This document shows, piece after piece, positions 26,276-40,100 of a stretch of 64,000 bases of DNA (position 1 is the stretch's first letter; each line of letters starts with the position of its first letter). Both the position numbers and the translations under genes were made by a program. The notes beneath the pieces are model-generated. The model made no database searches. It had not been told where the DNA came from and saw only the letters and a program-made list of their open reading frames with translations. Origin of the DNA: Sinonovacula constricta (taxonomy: Eukaryota; Mollusca; Bivalvia; Cardiida; Solecurtidae); the NCBI GenBank assembly GCA_007844125.1, contig CM017558.1, positions 47,192,164 to 47,256,163 on the forward strand, read 5' to 3'.

Positions 26276-26931
26276 GGTCAGCTAGTTTATTCGCCTGGTT
26301 AGGCCCAACACCTACATCAGCGGCAAACTACAGTAACTAGGGAACATCTGAAAACAATGAGTCCTTTCACAACTGATATACCTTTAATTTTGTTATAAAG
26401 CAAAAAAAAAAAAGCACATGTAAATATATACACAATGAAATCACATTTTGTTATTGTGTTGTTTTTTACACCTAATTAGTTTACGCACTTAACCGGGGTT
26501 TCCATATACTCATATAGACATTGTGATCAATTTACTAAGCTTCTGTTGAAACATGCAAGCATAAATAATATATATATTGTCAACTTGCACATGACAATAC
26601 AGACATATTAATATTTCATGTTAATACAATTTATTAATTCATACTTAATTCAATAATGATAATTAAAACTTACATAAATATTACCAATTACATACAAGTA
26701 AAATAAAAGTTTCTTACCAGTCAAGTCGCAATTTGGAGATTTCTATATAATTCAAAATTACCGTCGAAGAAGATACAATCAACCCATGTAGTGACCCTTA
26801 AAACAAAACTCTTCCATACACATAAAACTTCAATAAACACTCGCTGTTAAACTGGGTAGCGAAATATCTTGGTGCTAAACATCCGAGGTGCAAAACAGAA
26901 GGTAGCAAAAAATCTGTAAACCTTTCTACAC

Positions 26932-27781
26932 ACCTGTCATCTAACTTTAACATTCTTGTTTTGCAGATTATCAACACTCGCTCTTATTGTCACAATATTT
27001 TGATTATTTTTAAAGCAGAAAATACCACAGCCACAGGGCTAGGACTAGAAGTGCTTTCTTTCTTTTTTTGTGATGTAACACTGTGCTGATTTTGAGCAGA
27101 ACAATAATTCAATCCAGACCAACTATGCAGACACAACTTTTCACAATTGCTTTCATTATCAATTTTTAAAATGGAAAAAGGCTTACCTTTAAAAAGTGCC
27201 ACAGAGAGAGACAGAAAAGTAACTTTGACGGGTTTCTAAAATGTTTGTTTACACTAGTGGAATACCGGCGGAAGTGCCTTGCAACTTACCAGAAAAATAA
27301 CAGTTTGCGCCAGCGAAATAGTTTTGTGACATTCTGATTTCATCGAATGGTATTTTACAAAATATTGTCATTTGATGTGAACAAATACATTTCAAATGGT
27401 AACTTTTAATGGACTCTGCACCAAAAGGTTCATATTTAAAATAAACTAAAAAGTTATATATTTTGTATCATGCCGATAACTGCAATTTCGGACAATGGAG
27501 TTCCGAACCTGTCCTCACGGCCTTTTATTTTACAGAGATACAGGTTTACCCACAGTGACAATATACCCGTATAATGTCACTTATTCTTATGCCCCTCATT
27601 CAACAAAATTATTATCGAGACATGAGATATATTTCTAGTTTTACAATAATATATTTTCGATTAAGCAAAAAAACACGAATTTTTAGAAAGTATTTTTGAG
27701 CTATATCCGGATATGTGCATATCCGAATTTCATGAAGCTGGCATAAAACGTCATTGAAGGTTCGCTTGAATATTGGAAGTT
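26932..27781 (+). promoter_or_regulatory. Upstream region of LIAS
   Basis: About 850 bases between the last transposon and the LIAS start codon. I see no clear TATA box. A TGA in frame with the LIAS ATG lies 12 bases upstream (27770-27772), which supports the chosen start. The promoter must lie here, but no element can be fixed by eye. Confidence 0.4.
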
Positions 27782-27850
27782 ATGGCCGCAAGCAGGCTAA
27801 ATATTCACAGGACCTTGACGACAGGACGTCACTTACAAACTTTGGTGCGG
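27782..27850 (+). CDS. LIAS: LIAS exon 1 (start, transit peptide)
   Basis: 23 codons from [11 protein letters not shown], rich in Arg and Thr and without acidic residues, typical of a mitochondrial presequence. Purine at -3 and G at +4. Ends CGG|GTAAGA in phase 0. Confidence 0.85.
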
Positions 27851-30800
27851 GTAAGATGCTGTTTGGCTTAAAATCAGTAAAGACATGCATGTTAAGTGCT
27901 GTTATTAAGATTTAACTTCAAGCAGTTAAGTTGCTGCCAAGGTTCCTGTCAAATTATTGCATATGCATATTCCTAATATTTTCTTTTAATTCAAACATGT
28001 TGATCGATACCTGTCACTAGTAAGTAATTTGGATTCGTAATTTGCCAGGGTGTTGGCTTTAGTCTAGACATACTCATTCTTTGGTTGAAACCCAGTGTTA
28101 GGAGTGTAAGCTATATATATATATATATATATATATAAGATATTGTAGTGCATATAGGCATTTCCAACAGCCTTGCTGTTGGGTTAACCCTTTAGCGACG
28201 TGGTTGAGTGTTAGCCTACTGATCTGAGGGTCCCGGGTTCGAATCCCCGTTAGGGACAGGATTATTTTCTCCTCTCAGATATACTTTAATATTTTCCACA
28301 ACTTGTCTACCTAATGTCAGGATAATGTACGATAACAGAGTGTGGTTTCATGCCTGATTCTCACAGCATGCTATTTTATGTGAAGGCAAAACTATTGTTT
28401 CGTTACCAAGATTTAACTTTCTGCAAAATTGGCGGGAGTGCGTTTCAAAACTCTAACTCAGTATTTCACTACTTTAAAGATATTAATAGAGTAAGTACTC
28501 TAAATACATTAAGTAAATCAAGTAAAATATGTAGACAAATGGACATAAGAGCACTTGAACTCAGGCAACTGACATGATAGAATGAGTAAAGGACAAACTG
28601 ATCTTCTGTATACGTGTCCTATAAAAGAAAAGAAAACCTTTTGGCAATTACGTGGGTGACATCATGGTGTTATAGCATCTCTAGGTCAGCTGACTGCGGC
28701 ATTTGTTGAAATTGATCCATGTGTGTATGTACTCAAGAAATTTACTCTAGTGTTGATTTTTTTTTTTAACCATGACTGCTGTGTAAGTTTTTGTGCTTTT
28801 CTTTTACATTGTGCCAGTGGTTTATGGGTTTAAATTAACTTACACTGTCAGCCTTTTTTTAGTGTTCTTTGATGCTGAATGACAAAATAAGTTAGTAGGT
28901 GTAATTTATATTTCTGGAGGTTTTATGCCTGTGAACAGTACGGACTGCACCTTTTTCTAGTATCATGACTGTGCCTTAGGAAAAGGGTCAGAAGTTTCCA
29001 AATATTAGAAGCATCCTTATTTTGTCTCACACAACAATATTTCAAAGATAGAACAGTATATACATTGTAGTTGTGGGTTGGGGTTTCAATGTCTTGATTC
29101 AATGTGTGATTATTGTTTACAGACGGTAGTCTGTTTTGACACTTTCTAATACTTTTTTGTCACAAAATTTACAATATTTTCTTAAGATTCTAATAAAAGA
29201 AACAGAAATGTTGAATTATTTCCAGTTTGCAAGGTCCTTGCTTATTTAGAGTTAACTGTAAGCACTTTCAGTTGACTGTATTCACTGTTAGTTTAAATCA
29301 AAATTAAGTCTGCTATTTTGTGTTGTAGTAGTAATTTTGGGGCAAAAAATACATATAAAACATTAAATAGATTATTACTTTTATAAATAAGTGCACTTAA
29401 TATTTGATCTTTTAATATCACGTTTGGTGATTATTTTTGAGGTTTTATTTATTGAAATCAGAATCATATAAAGTTTACAAGCTTTTATACCTAACATAAA
29501 ATTTATGTTTAATATATGAACTAAAATATTTTTGTTTAAAAATATATTTAAAAGAAATACATGTTAACAAGTCAAAATAAATATTTACTGGATCTAGTTG
29601 CATGAGTTATTATAATATATGATACTATGTCAACAAAGAATGATTTATTGATAAAAATGTGTTAGCTGATTAACTTTAAATTTGTTCATGATAATCTCCC
29701 TCCCTGGCACCCCAATCTCCCTCTCTGGGAGCTTAAGTCACCCTCTTTGGGACCAAGTGAACATCACATGTCTGCTAGAGGCTGTTACTTAAGTAGTTTA
29801 TCATTACAGTTTAGTTTTTTTTTTTTTTTAGAAAAGCAGAAGATAAATATGCTTTAAACATTGAATTTAGGTCACACCAGGATATTTCTGCTTCACGTTA
29901 ACTCATTGACTTAGCCCTTAGCTTGCTTCATTTGATATTGACCCATGGCCATTAATGGTTTTATACCTAGGTGATAAGGACCTCCACTTCCAGGTTACCT
30001 GTGGCCAAGTGGTTAGACTTCAATTTGTAACTCAGCAGCCCCTCTATGTTTGTATCAGTCCCGGGCTGAGCTAGAACTTAAATGTTTTACCTGCTGAGCA
30101 CTGGTGGTTCTACCCAGACAAAAGTCTACTGTCTTCCTTCACCAATAATTAACAGGAAGTTAATACTTATTATTATGTCAGTCCAATGTAACAAAACAAA
30201 GAAATCAAACCATCATCCCCAAAGCTCACATTCCAATGCCAAGTGTGGACTTATATGATCATTGAGTGCGAATGTTTAAATAGACCACACAATTAATGCA
30301 TTCATTTTATTCTCCACCATAATTGGAAAAACAGTAAGCCAGAAATCTTACTTTGATTAAGCTTCCATGGTTGATCATATTTGGAAATCTATTCAAAAAT
30401 AATCATTATACTACTGGAATTTAAATCCTTTTGCCATTAAAGTAGAACAAAGATAAATGTTACTAATGTACATTACTGAATTAGACATTTCCTAATGGCT
30501 CTTTTCACAAGTATCATTATCTGCCCTTGAGTACTCCTTAATTTTGTGCCAAAGGTGCGCATCAGCCACTTTCAGCCCATATGTCTGAACTATACATTTA
30601 CTGCCAGGCAAAAAGTCTAAAAGCAAATCTACATACCTTTCTTATGAAAATGCAACTATAAGTATATGTCATATACAAGCCTGCCCTCATTGATAATAAA
30701 CAAAAACCATTTACTTAACGTTATCATCACTTTGTTGGTTAAATAGATGTGTTTATTTCTTGTAAATGTAAGCTGGAGGCATTTTAACATCAAAATCATT

Positions 30801-33800
30801 ATTACAATTATATTTTTAAAAAGAATGGTAAAGCCTTAGTGTGCGAACGCAGGTAACAATCGGTTAATACCAGTCGATATACTTGTCATAAAAGGTGTTA
30901 AATTTCCTTGGTATCACAAATATAAACCATACCTAATCAGTGTTCATTAGAAATAACATAGGCTAAACAAAAAAAGAAAGAGAATCATCAGATTCAATAA
31001 TGAAGTGTTACATGTAAGTGTGTGGCATTTAATTCAAGGATAAAGATTGAGTATTTTATCATTTTATGCCAATATTTCAGACATTCATGCTGGTTCTTCT
31101 ACCACCATAATGCAGCCTGCATCCACTTCTAGCACCTCAAATTTAATAATTATTATTTACAGTCAAGTGAATTGTAAATGTGTAAAATGGTTATACAGTA
31201 ATGTGATTAGTCCACAAATTGATTATGAAAGTGAGCAAAAGATTCAGTATAAATCATCCACTATTTTACATTGTACTGGCCATTGATCTGGTACCCAGGG
31301 TGTTCTGAGTGGAAGACAATACTCCAAGGGATGTAACTCACTTTCAAAAATGGCTTATTGGACATCTTGGTAATGAAACATACATAGCACACTATTAGAT
31401 GATAGTGATATTTATATGTCTCAACAGCATTCATCATTAAGATGCATATGGTGTACTTTTATGAAAAACCTACACTTTTATGATCTGTTTTGCAGGTGTC
31501 CAGCTGCCAGCTGTGTCACTCAGGTAGGACGTATTGTGCCACAGTCTCTAAGGACAAGAAGAAGAAAAGGCTGGCCGATGGTCCTGAACTGAGTGATTTT
31601 ATAGAAGCCAGTCTGTCTGGAGGGTCTGTAGGTGAAAATATCATCCAGAAAAAAGGAGAGAGGTATTTGCTGTTTAACAAATCAAGTTTGTATTAGAATA
31701 TATTCTGCTGCATAAAATGTACAACTTAATCTCATGGGTCATTCTGGTAATAGAGTTTAAATTACTGTACAGCTAATTAATATAAGGAAAAATGCATAAG
31801 AATTCCCTTTTGGTTTAATAAAATGAGATGTATTGGTTAACTTCTTTTTTGGGTACATGTTTAAGTTTATTAAAAAAATTATTAACTCACCTGAACTTAT
31901 GCCAGGGTAAGCTATTGTGATCGCCCACCATCTGTCGTCTGCCGTCACATGTCCGTCAACATTTTCAAACGACATCTCATCAGAAACCACTGGGCCAAAT
32001 ACAGCCAAACTTTCTCAGAAGCTAAAGTAGGCAGGAGGAACAAAAGTTTGTTCATATACTTCTGTTGTGTCAAAAAACATGGCAGTCAGGCATGGCCATT
32101 TTCCATATAAGATTAAATAGGAAAATCTGCTTGTCAGAAACTTGTTCCTTGGGTGGCCCTGCATGAAGATTGCTCAAATAATTTTTTATCCATCAGAAGT
32201 TATGGCCTTCAGGGGTGTGACCATTTTGTATATAAGGCTATATAGGAAAAGTTAAAAACTCTTCTTGTCAAAAATGGCCAGAGCTTGAGCCTTGATATTT
32301 GGTTTAAACATTCCTTTGGTGGCCTTGTATTAAGATTGGTCAATGACTTCTAATATGTCCAAAAGCATAGTCACAAGGGCTAAATGTCTACAGCTTTTAG
32401 GTGAGCAATATAGGGCCATCATGGTCCTCTTGTTATAAATCTGCTTTTTACTTTTCTTTATTCTTAGATTAGGCCATGCCAAATTTGAATTTTGTTAAGC
32501 GTCAACTCAAGTTTAACAAACCTAGGTACCTATTCACAAAAACACACAAACCGAAAACGAAAACACAATTGTTTTTTCGACAAAAACAATTCATTATATA
32601 TACATGTATATATTTATTAGAAAAAACATCATCATAATATGAAACAATGGTTTTAATTACTTACGAAATGCATACTTTTAGCATGACTTAGTACATATGG
32701 TGTAATAAAACAAATGTTTTTTTTCCACGAAAATTATATATTGTATTAATGACACAGCTATGGAAACATTGTCACATCATATTTTTTGTAAGTAAGAAGT
32801 AATTGTGGAGTAAATGAATTATAATGAGAATACTTATACTTCCATACAATATGTACTATTACTGTCCATATACAGTGACATGTACCATGAACCAAGACAT
32901 GAAATTTATTATACTGGTAATACTGTCATAGTAGAATTAAAAAGTATATAAGTGGCACACTTGAGACGTTGGAGATCTATGTTGCAAAATATCAATAAAC
33001 GTAAGTATATGTAATGTCAACATGTCCATCCTAGCTAGTTTTCACATAAATAAGTACTTGGTAGTACATGAATGTTTATAGTTTTTAATTATAGTATACA
33101 TGTAGTTATGTTTTTCTGAATCCCGGAACATCGGAATTATTTAAGAAAATTTCTCCAACACATTTGTTTTTTTATTGGATTGAGGTCTCTAAAACCTACG
33201 CGCACGCGGACGCTTAACAGAATTCCGATTTGGCATGGCCTTATTCTACATGCAAATTTTTTATGTACTTGTTGTCCAGTGCCTTTACAGTCATGAAGAA
33301 AGTGGATATCAAATTCTTATTCTCAATAGAGATAAAAAGAAAAGTTATTCACCAAAGTGTCGCCTGCATCAGTATAGCCCTCATCCAGGACTGGGACCAC
33401 ATGGGGAGAGTTGAATCTGAGATTTAAAAAAACTTGTTACACAGCAAACTTTTCTTTGCTTCTTGTAATTGTACAAGGATTGAAAAGTAAAAAGACAATA
33501 ACATTTGTTTGAACCAATTAAAATGACATACTTTCCCTTTTGAGAAACTGATTGCATGTTTATAGAAACAAAAATGAAGTTATTGCAACATTTTACAGGG
33601 TACAGCTTCCTAAGTGGCTAAAGACGGGCATTCCTATTGGAAAGAATTATCACAGAATCAAACAGAATCTCAGAGACCTAAATTTACACACAGTAAGTTG
33701 ACCCAACTGAAACCATTCTGAATGTATATCATTTTTTCCTACCTGTATTCATGTATTGTCACAACATGACACATTTACATTTGTTTATGTTCTTTTCCTT

Positions 33801-34083
33801 TTTATATGCATAAAAAATTTGCATTATTCTTTCTAATTATTTGCAACATTGAAAGTTTTCTGTTTAATTTCAGTGAAATGCCTTCTTGTATTATTAATTG
33901 TATCGAAGGAACAAGTTAAAAGGAACAACTTAAAGGTGGTATTAGACAGTTTAGACCCACACCCCACTTAACATTACAAAAATGTATTTTCTATCCAATC
34001 CATGCTGCACAGTTAGCTTTTTATGAACCAAGAACACCTTGTGACCACTTACATTTGAGATCACATTACTTGATCAGCCAGGT

Positions 34084-34179
<96 letters not shown>

Positions 34180-37100
34180 TTTTGCTTACCAATAAAGTTA
34201 GTTATAATGGACATTAAAAGATACATGTAACAATTTGTACTGTCTTATAACTGAGGTAATGTTATAAACAGACATTACTTTAACTAAAGTATAAGTTTTG
34301 GTAGCAATTAAGCACAAATTCTCTAGACAGGGGTAAGATATTGTTCCATGTAAAAGAGACAAAGACTTGTTAGATACCACCTTTAAAATATTCATGATAG
34401 TTCATGGTTTTACATATGTATTTAATCTTGGGTCCTCCTCTACCAATTAAGTTGGGTGCACTACTAAAATTAAAATAACTGTAACCATGTAACGTATTTA
34501 AAAAACAAAAAACTTCCACTTTAAAAAGCTTTATGTTCCAAATAATATCTTCTATTCAGGTATGTGAGGAAGCAAAGTGTCCAAACATCGGCGAGTGTTG
34601 GGGTGGGGGTGACCATGGTGTTGCCACAGCAACAATTATGGTAGGTATGTCATTGTTGTCTTGGAACAGAACTCCAGATATGGGGAGTATATGTGATTTA
34701 ATGCAGCAAAAATCATTTAGACATTTACCAGCATTCCAGGGTGAAATAAAAAATTCTGCATTTTTTATGATCATGTTGTGATTCAAAACTGAACAATGAA
34801 TATAAAGTCCTAAGGTTGGTTGAGATTGTATTTCTACCTAAAACCTCTTGTTTTTTAAAGTCAAAAGTGATTTGACATATTTAAAGCATGCATGCCTATA
34901 ATAAGTTCTTAGTTACAGGCTCATACCTACCAATACATGTAAACATATTAGTTCATATTTCTAGACACTCACTCAAATAGTGCAGATCCTGCTCAGACAG
35001 CTCCAAGTTGAAGTTGGCTCAACTGGATCTACACTGTTTTACATAGTGTGATCAATTCATACTTAACTGGTTAAGAGTTGATTTCGATATCTTGTTTCAG
35101 GTTCAGAGTTAGTGGGCCCCGCAGGTTGATACCTTTATCTTATGTTATCTTGTTTTGGGTATAGAGTTAATGGGCCCGCAGGTTGATACCTTCATCTACT
35201 GTTGTCTTGTTTTGGGGGTAGAGTTAGTGGGGCCCGCAGTTTGATACCTTTATCTAATGTTATCTTGTTTTGGGGATAGAGTTAGTAGGTCAAACAGATT
35301 GATACCTTCATCTACTGTTACCTTGTTTTGTGGATAGAGTTAGTGGGCCCCGCAGGTTGATACCTTCATCTACTGTTGTCTTGTATTGGGGATAGAGTTA
35401 GTGGGGCCCGCAGTTTGATACCTTTATCTAATGTTATCTTGTTTTGGGGATAGAGTTAGTAGGTCAAACAGGTTGATACCTTCATCTACTGTTATCTTGT
35501 TTTGGGGGTAGAGTTAGTGGGGCCCGCAGTTTGATACCTTTATCTTATGTTATCTTGTTTTGGGTATAGAGTTAATGGACCCTGCAGGTTGATACCTTCA
35601 TCTACTGTTGTCTTGTTTTGGGGGTAGAGTTAGTGGGGCCCGCAGTTTGATACCTTTATCTAAAGTTATCTTGTTTTGGGGATAGAGTTAGTAGGTCAAA
35701 CAGATTGATACCTTTATCTAATGTTATCTTGTTTTGGGGATAGAGTTATGGGTCTTCACATTTAGATTAATTAACCTCATGGTTTGACCTCACAGGTGTT
35801 GGGGGACACGTGCACAAGGGGATGTAGGTTCTGCTCAGTAAAGACTGCCAGGGCCCCACCTCCACCCGACCCCCAGGAACCCGTGAATACTGCCCGAGCC
35901 ATCGTATCCTGGGGCTTAGACTATGTAGTTCTCACATCTGTAGATAGGGATGGTAAGAATGTTTTAATTGTTTGAGTAAGAGTCATTTTTCCATGAGCAA
36001 TGTAGTGCATGAATAATTCTCCTTTATAACTCAGTAAAATTTGTAATATTTGTATTTATATTATGTTAAGGCAATGAGTTAAGGTGAGATAACTATGCTT
36101 TAATTGCTCAAGTAATTTTCTTCTGTTGTGTTTTTTCCTAGCAAATTCTTATACTTCTTACTGTGCACAGTACATTGTACAAACAACGTTTTTTAATTTA
36201 CCTTTAGATCTACCAGATGGTGGGGCAGCCCATTTTGCAGAGACTGTCAGAGAGATTAAGAAGGGGTGAGTAACAGCAAGACCATTATAGTTATGTTTAT
36301 ATTATCACAGAGGTCTTCTCTAAGGAAACCCTGTAAATGAGCATACAACTAGCTTTTGTTTAAAGTATATTGATTTGATATGCTTCAACAGTCTCACAAG
36401 GAAATACTTCACTTATTTCCATTCCATCTTCAATTAAATACAAATTCCTATGTGTCTTGTGAACATTGGCCTAGTTTCACAGTTTCTGATGGTGTTCTCA
36501 GCTGTGTAGTTTAAATTACTGACTTGCAAACCCTTCAGCTTCTCATTGTGAGGGTTCAATTCCCAGTCAGGCTGACCGCTTTTCCAGCTTACCTAGGGAT
36601 GCTTATGTGTTCCTACATGGGAAGGTAGAAGAAGAATTATTATAAGTTGATAGAACTTTGTTTTCCAGGTGACAACATATACTAAGGTTTACATTAAAGG
36701 TACCTGTTGAATATTGTGCATGTTGTCTCTCTTCACTAGGAAGCCCTCACTGCTGGTAGAGTGCCTGACGCCAGATTTCGCAGGCAACACGGCATGTATA
36801 GAGACTGTAGCAGGGTCTGGCCTTGATGTTTATGCCCATAATATTGAGACAGTTGCCGAAATGCAGCAGTAAGTTGGTTTTACAATGTGTGAATGTTGGA
36901 ACAAACAGTTAAATCTTCATGTTATCTCATCTGTCTGATCCAGATTTTAGTTAACTGCTTTGGTTGTCCCATTTTCTGGGTTTGGCAGCAGATGGCTAGA
37001 GTATCTTACAACCGCTGTCCATGCAACTATGTTCAGTGGATCAGTGCTGGACAGATTGCACACTTTCAAGTCACTCTTGACACATTCAGACCAAGTCTTT

Positions 37101-40100
37101 CTTGGTCTTCCATGACCTCTGCAGCCAGAAATTGATAGGCTAGTGACTGTGGAGATATATGAAGTAGCACATTGCACATGCCCATACCAGCACAGTCGCC
37201 ATGAGCGTGGACAGTTGTGACCTCTTTAATGCCTCACTTCATGTGCAGTCTTGTCAGTGGACAAGCCATTTGTAAGTCAATAACTTCTTGCCCCCTTATT
37301 GCAATTTACGTCAGTAAAACAATTTTTTCCTGTGAGGAGGTGTACTAGTGACTTGTTTTGTTTTGTAGCTGATTACCATATATTTTATTGACGTTTGCAG
37401 CGATAATTTCTTTTATAATCATTTGTCCATTTTGCCGTGTCAATATGATATACTTCCTTGCCTTCTTGTATTCTCTTCTTTATGTTTTATAGACTGTGGT
37501 ACCTCTGTCTTGGATAGAAACTTCCACCATCAGAATACTATCACCTTTATTCTTTGGCTTTTGAGTGCATCATTTAGAGCGAAACTTCACTAGTTTTACC
37601 TTCTCTTCTAGCCTGGTGAGAGACCCCCGAGCCAACTACAAGCAGTCCCTAGATGTTTTGGCGCATGTGAAGAAATTCAGACCAAATCTCCTGACTAAGA
37701 CCTCCATCATGCTTGGACTCGGAGAGTCAGATGCTCAGATTATGAAAGTACTTGAAGGTAACAAACAAATAATGACAGTATTTATTGTTTTCCCAACTTA
37801 TAAGGGTTGTTGCAGGACTAGTTTACTTTTACTTTTAAAGTTGCACATGTATACAGTGAAACTTTGTTATGAGGGCATCGGATAAGTATGATTCCTTGTA
37901 TATGTCCAACTTTGTTATCAGGGTGTCGGATAAGTATGATTCCTTGTTTATGTCCAACTCGTGGTCCTGACTAATGCTTCTTTATAATTTATGGGTTTTT
38001 TTCAGTCAATTTTGACTGTTGATATTAATAAATTATTATTGTTTTATTACCTGATTTTACTTTTTGGTCCTGACATGTATAATTCAACTAGATTACCATT
38101 CATAAGTCAATTAGCTGCGATGGGACATGAGCTGACGAGTTGTGAAATATCAATTAAGGTAATCGCACATCATAATAGACTTGATGAGAGCCACACGATG
38201 CAAGAGGTGTGAAAAGCCAATTAAGGCAATATCTTGCCATATTTGTAAGATTAGGGGAACTGTCAACAAAAGATGTGCTTTGTACTTGCATTCTTGAGTG
38301 ATAAGTGTCGTCTACGAGTTATATTTTTGTGTAGTCATTCACTCACCATGTCTACTATTATTGTGTAACGGCTTCTTTGCCAAATGTGTGGACAAATAAA
38401 CTAAACAACATACATTTTACCCGAGTTTCAGGATTGTTTTTTTTGGGGGGTCAGTTTTATAAATCTATTTATTGTGCTTTGTTTGGATGTACATGCCTGT
38501 GCAAAAAAGTGAATGTATTTTTCATTGTTTTTGCTGTTTCAATGTCATATTTTTAATGTTTTAAGAGTAATATGCCCATCAAGTACTGATATATAAGTTG
38601 TTTAGTGTTTTATTAATTAAATGAATAATAAGTAATATATATATATCGATTTTGTAAATAAATATTTACCAATTATCCATATTCTTGTTCTAAATCACAA
38701 GTGAAAAACTGCAGAAAATCTGTACATTTCTTAACTCATACTATGGATATGTTGATGTTTTTATGGCGGTACACTTGAAATCTAGTTAACAAAGTATGGC
38801 TGCAATGTAGTTTGGTCAAGACATCAAGATAGGTAGCTTTAAATTTATTTAGCACTGAAAAAGTCATGATACACTTATTGATTGGAATAAATATAGTTAT
38901 AATTAAGAGTATAATTTTTAAGTCAACTTTTTGATATATGAAATTCCTGGTATTTGTGAGACATTTTGTCTCATTGAAATTTAGCTTGACTATTCTATAA
39001 ACAAGGAGAGCTATTCTGGACACCTGGGCATTGGTGTCAGCATCTGAAGGTTAAAACTTTGGAGTTCAATTACTGTCAAGCTTTTATCTAATTATCCATC
39101 ACTGAGCAGGACATTGATTGGCATGAAACTTCACACATGTCCTTGTGACCATGTACACAGATATAATATAATTTGATAGTTCTAGGTAAGATTTTCTAAA
39201 ACATGTGGATCTGGTCAAACTTAAAAATGTTTGGTGCATATAGTTGCTAGTTAAAGTGTGCAAGTACTTTAATGCTTTTATTGTACTAATCAGTACATAG
39301 ACTTGCATGAAGCTTCACATATAATGATGTCTTATTGATCATATACAGATAATATTAAGTTTGATTATTCCAGATAATATAAAGTTTGGTTGTTCTTGAT
39401 TGAAATTTGAGAGAAATATGGCCCTGGTTCAACTTAGACAAATTAGTTCTTAATCATGCCAGCACTTTCATGCTAATACTATCAACAACTTATATTGTCA
39501 AGAGTACTGTCCTTTGACAAATCTTATTAATAATCATTGAGCAGGCCATGACTGTCTACAATTGTTGTGTTTCAGATCTGAGGAAGACTAATGTAGATTG
39601 TGTCACACTGGGTCAGTACATGCAGCCAACCAAGAGACACCTCAAGGTCAGTCCTTGTCTATCTTCACAGCCATCATATGGTCATACACTGTGTAGAGTG
39701 TGTAGAGGTTCACAAGGTAGGACATGGTGTAGAAGTTCACATGGTTACACATTGTAGAGGTTTGCATGGTCATGCACTGTGTAGAGGTTCACATGGTCAT
39801 ACACTGTGTAGAGGTTTGCATGATCATGCACTGTGTAGAGGTTTGCTTGGTCATGCACTGTGTAGAGGTTCACATGGTCATGCACTGTGTAAAGCTTCAC
39901 ATGGTCATGCACTGTGTAGAGGTCCACATGGTCATACACTGTGTAGAGGTTTGCATGGTTATACACTGTGTAGAGGTTTGCATGGTCATGCAATGTATAG
40001 AGGTTCACATGGTCGTGCACTTTGTAGAGGTTCACATGGCCATGCACTGTGTAGAGGTTTGCATGGTCATACGCTGTATAGAGGTTCACATGGTCATACA

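Larger units (their letters stand above)
24802..26922 (+). mobile_element. MULE-like DNA element, 2.1 kb, with decayed gene
   Basis: The left end contains 'gatgttttgctaccc' and 'gatgtttcgctacc'. The right end, read inverted, contains 'gattttttgctacc' and 'tatttcgctaccc'. These are imperfect inverted repeats of about 70 bp. 'tttctacag' (24793-24801) and 'tttctacac' (26923-26931) flank them and match at 8 of 9 bases; MULE elements typically duplicate 9 bp. The interior carries the three-exon relic below, whose relatives accompany MULE transposase-like domains. The transposase core itself is missing. Confidence 0.5.

Noticed and set aside
28190..28262. tRNA gene on the plus strand
   Set aside because: Good B box but incomplete acceptor and anticodon-arm pairing; fits a SINE head in an intron.
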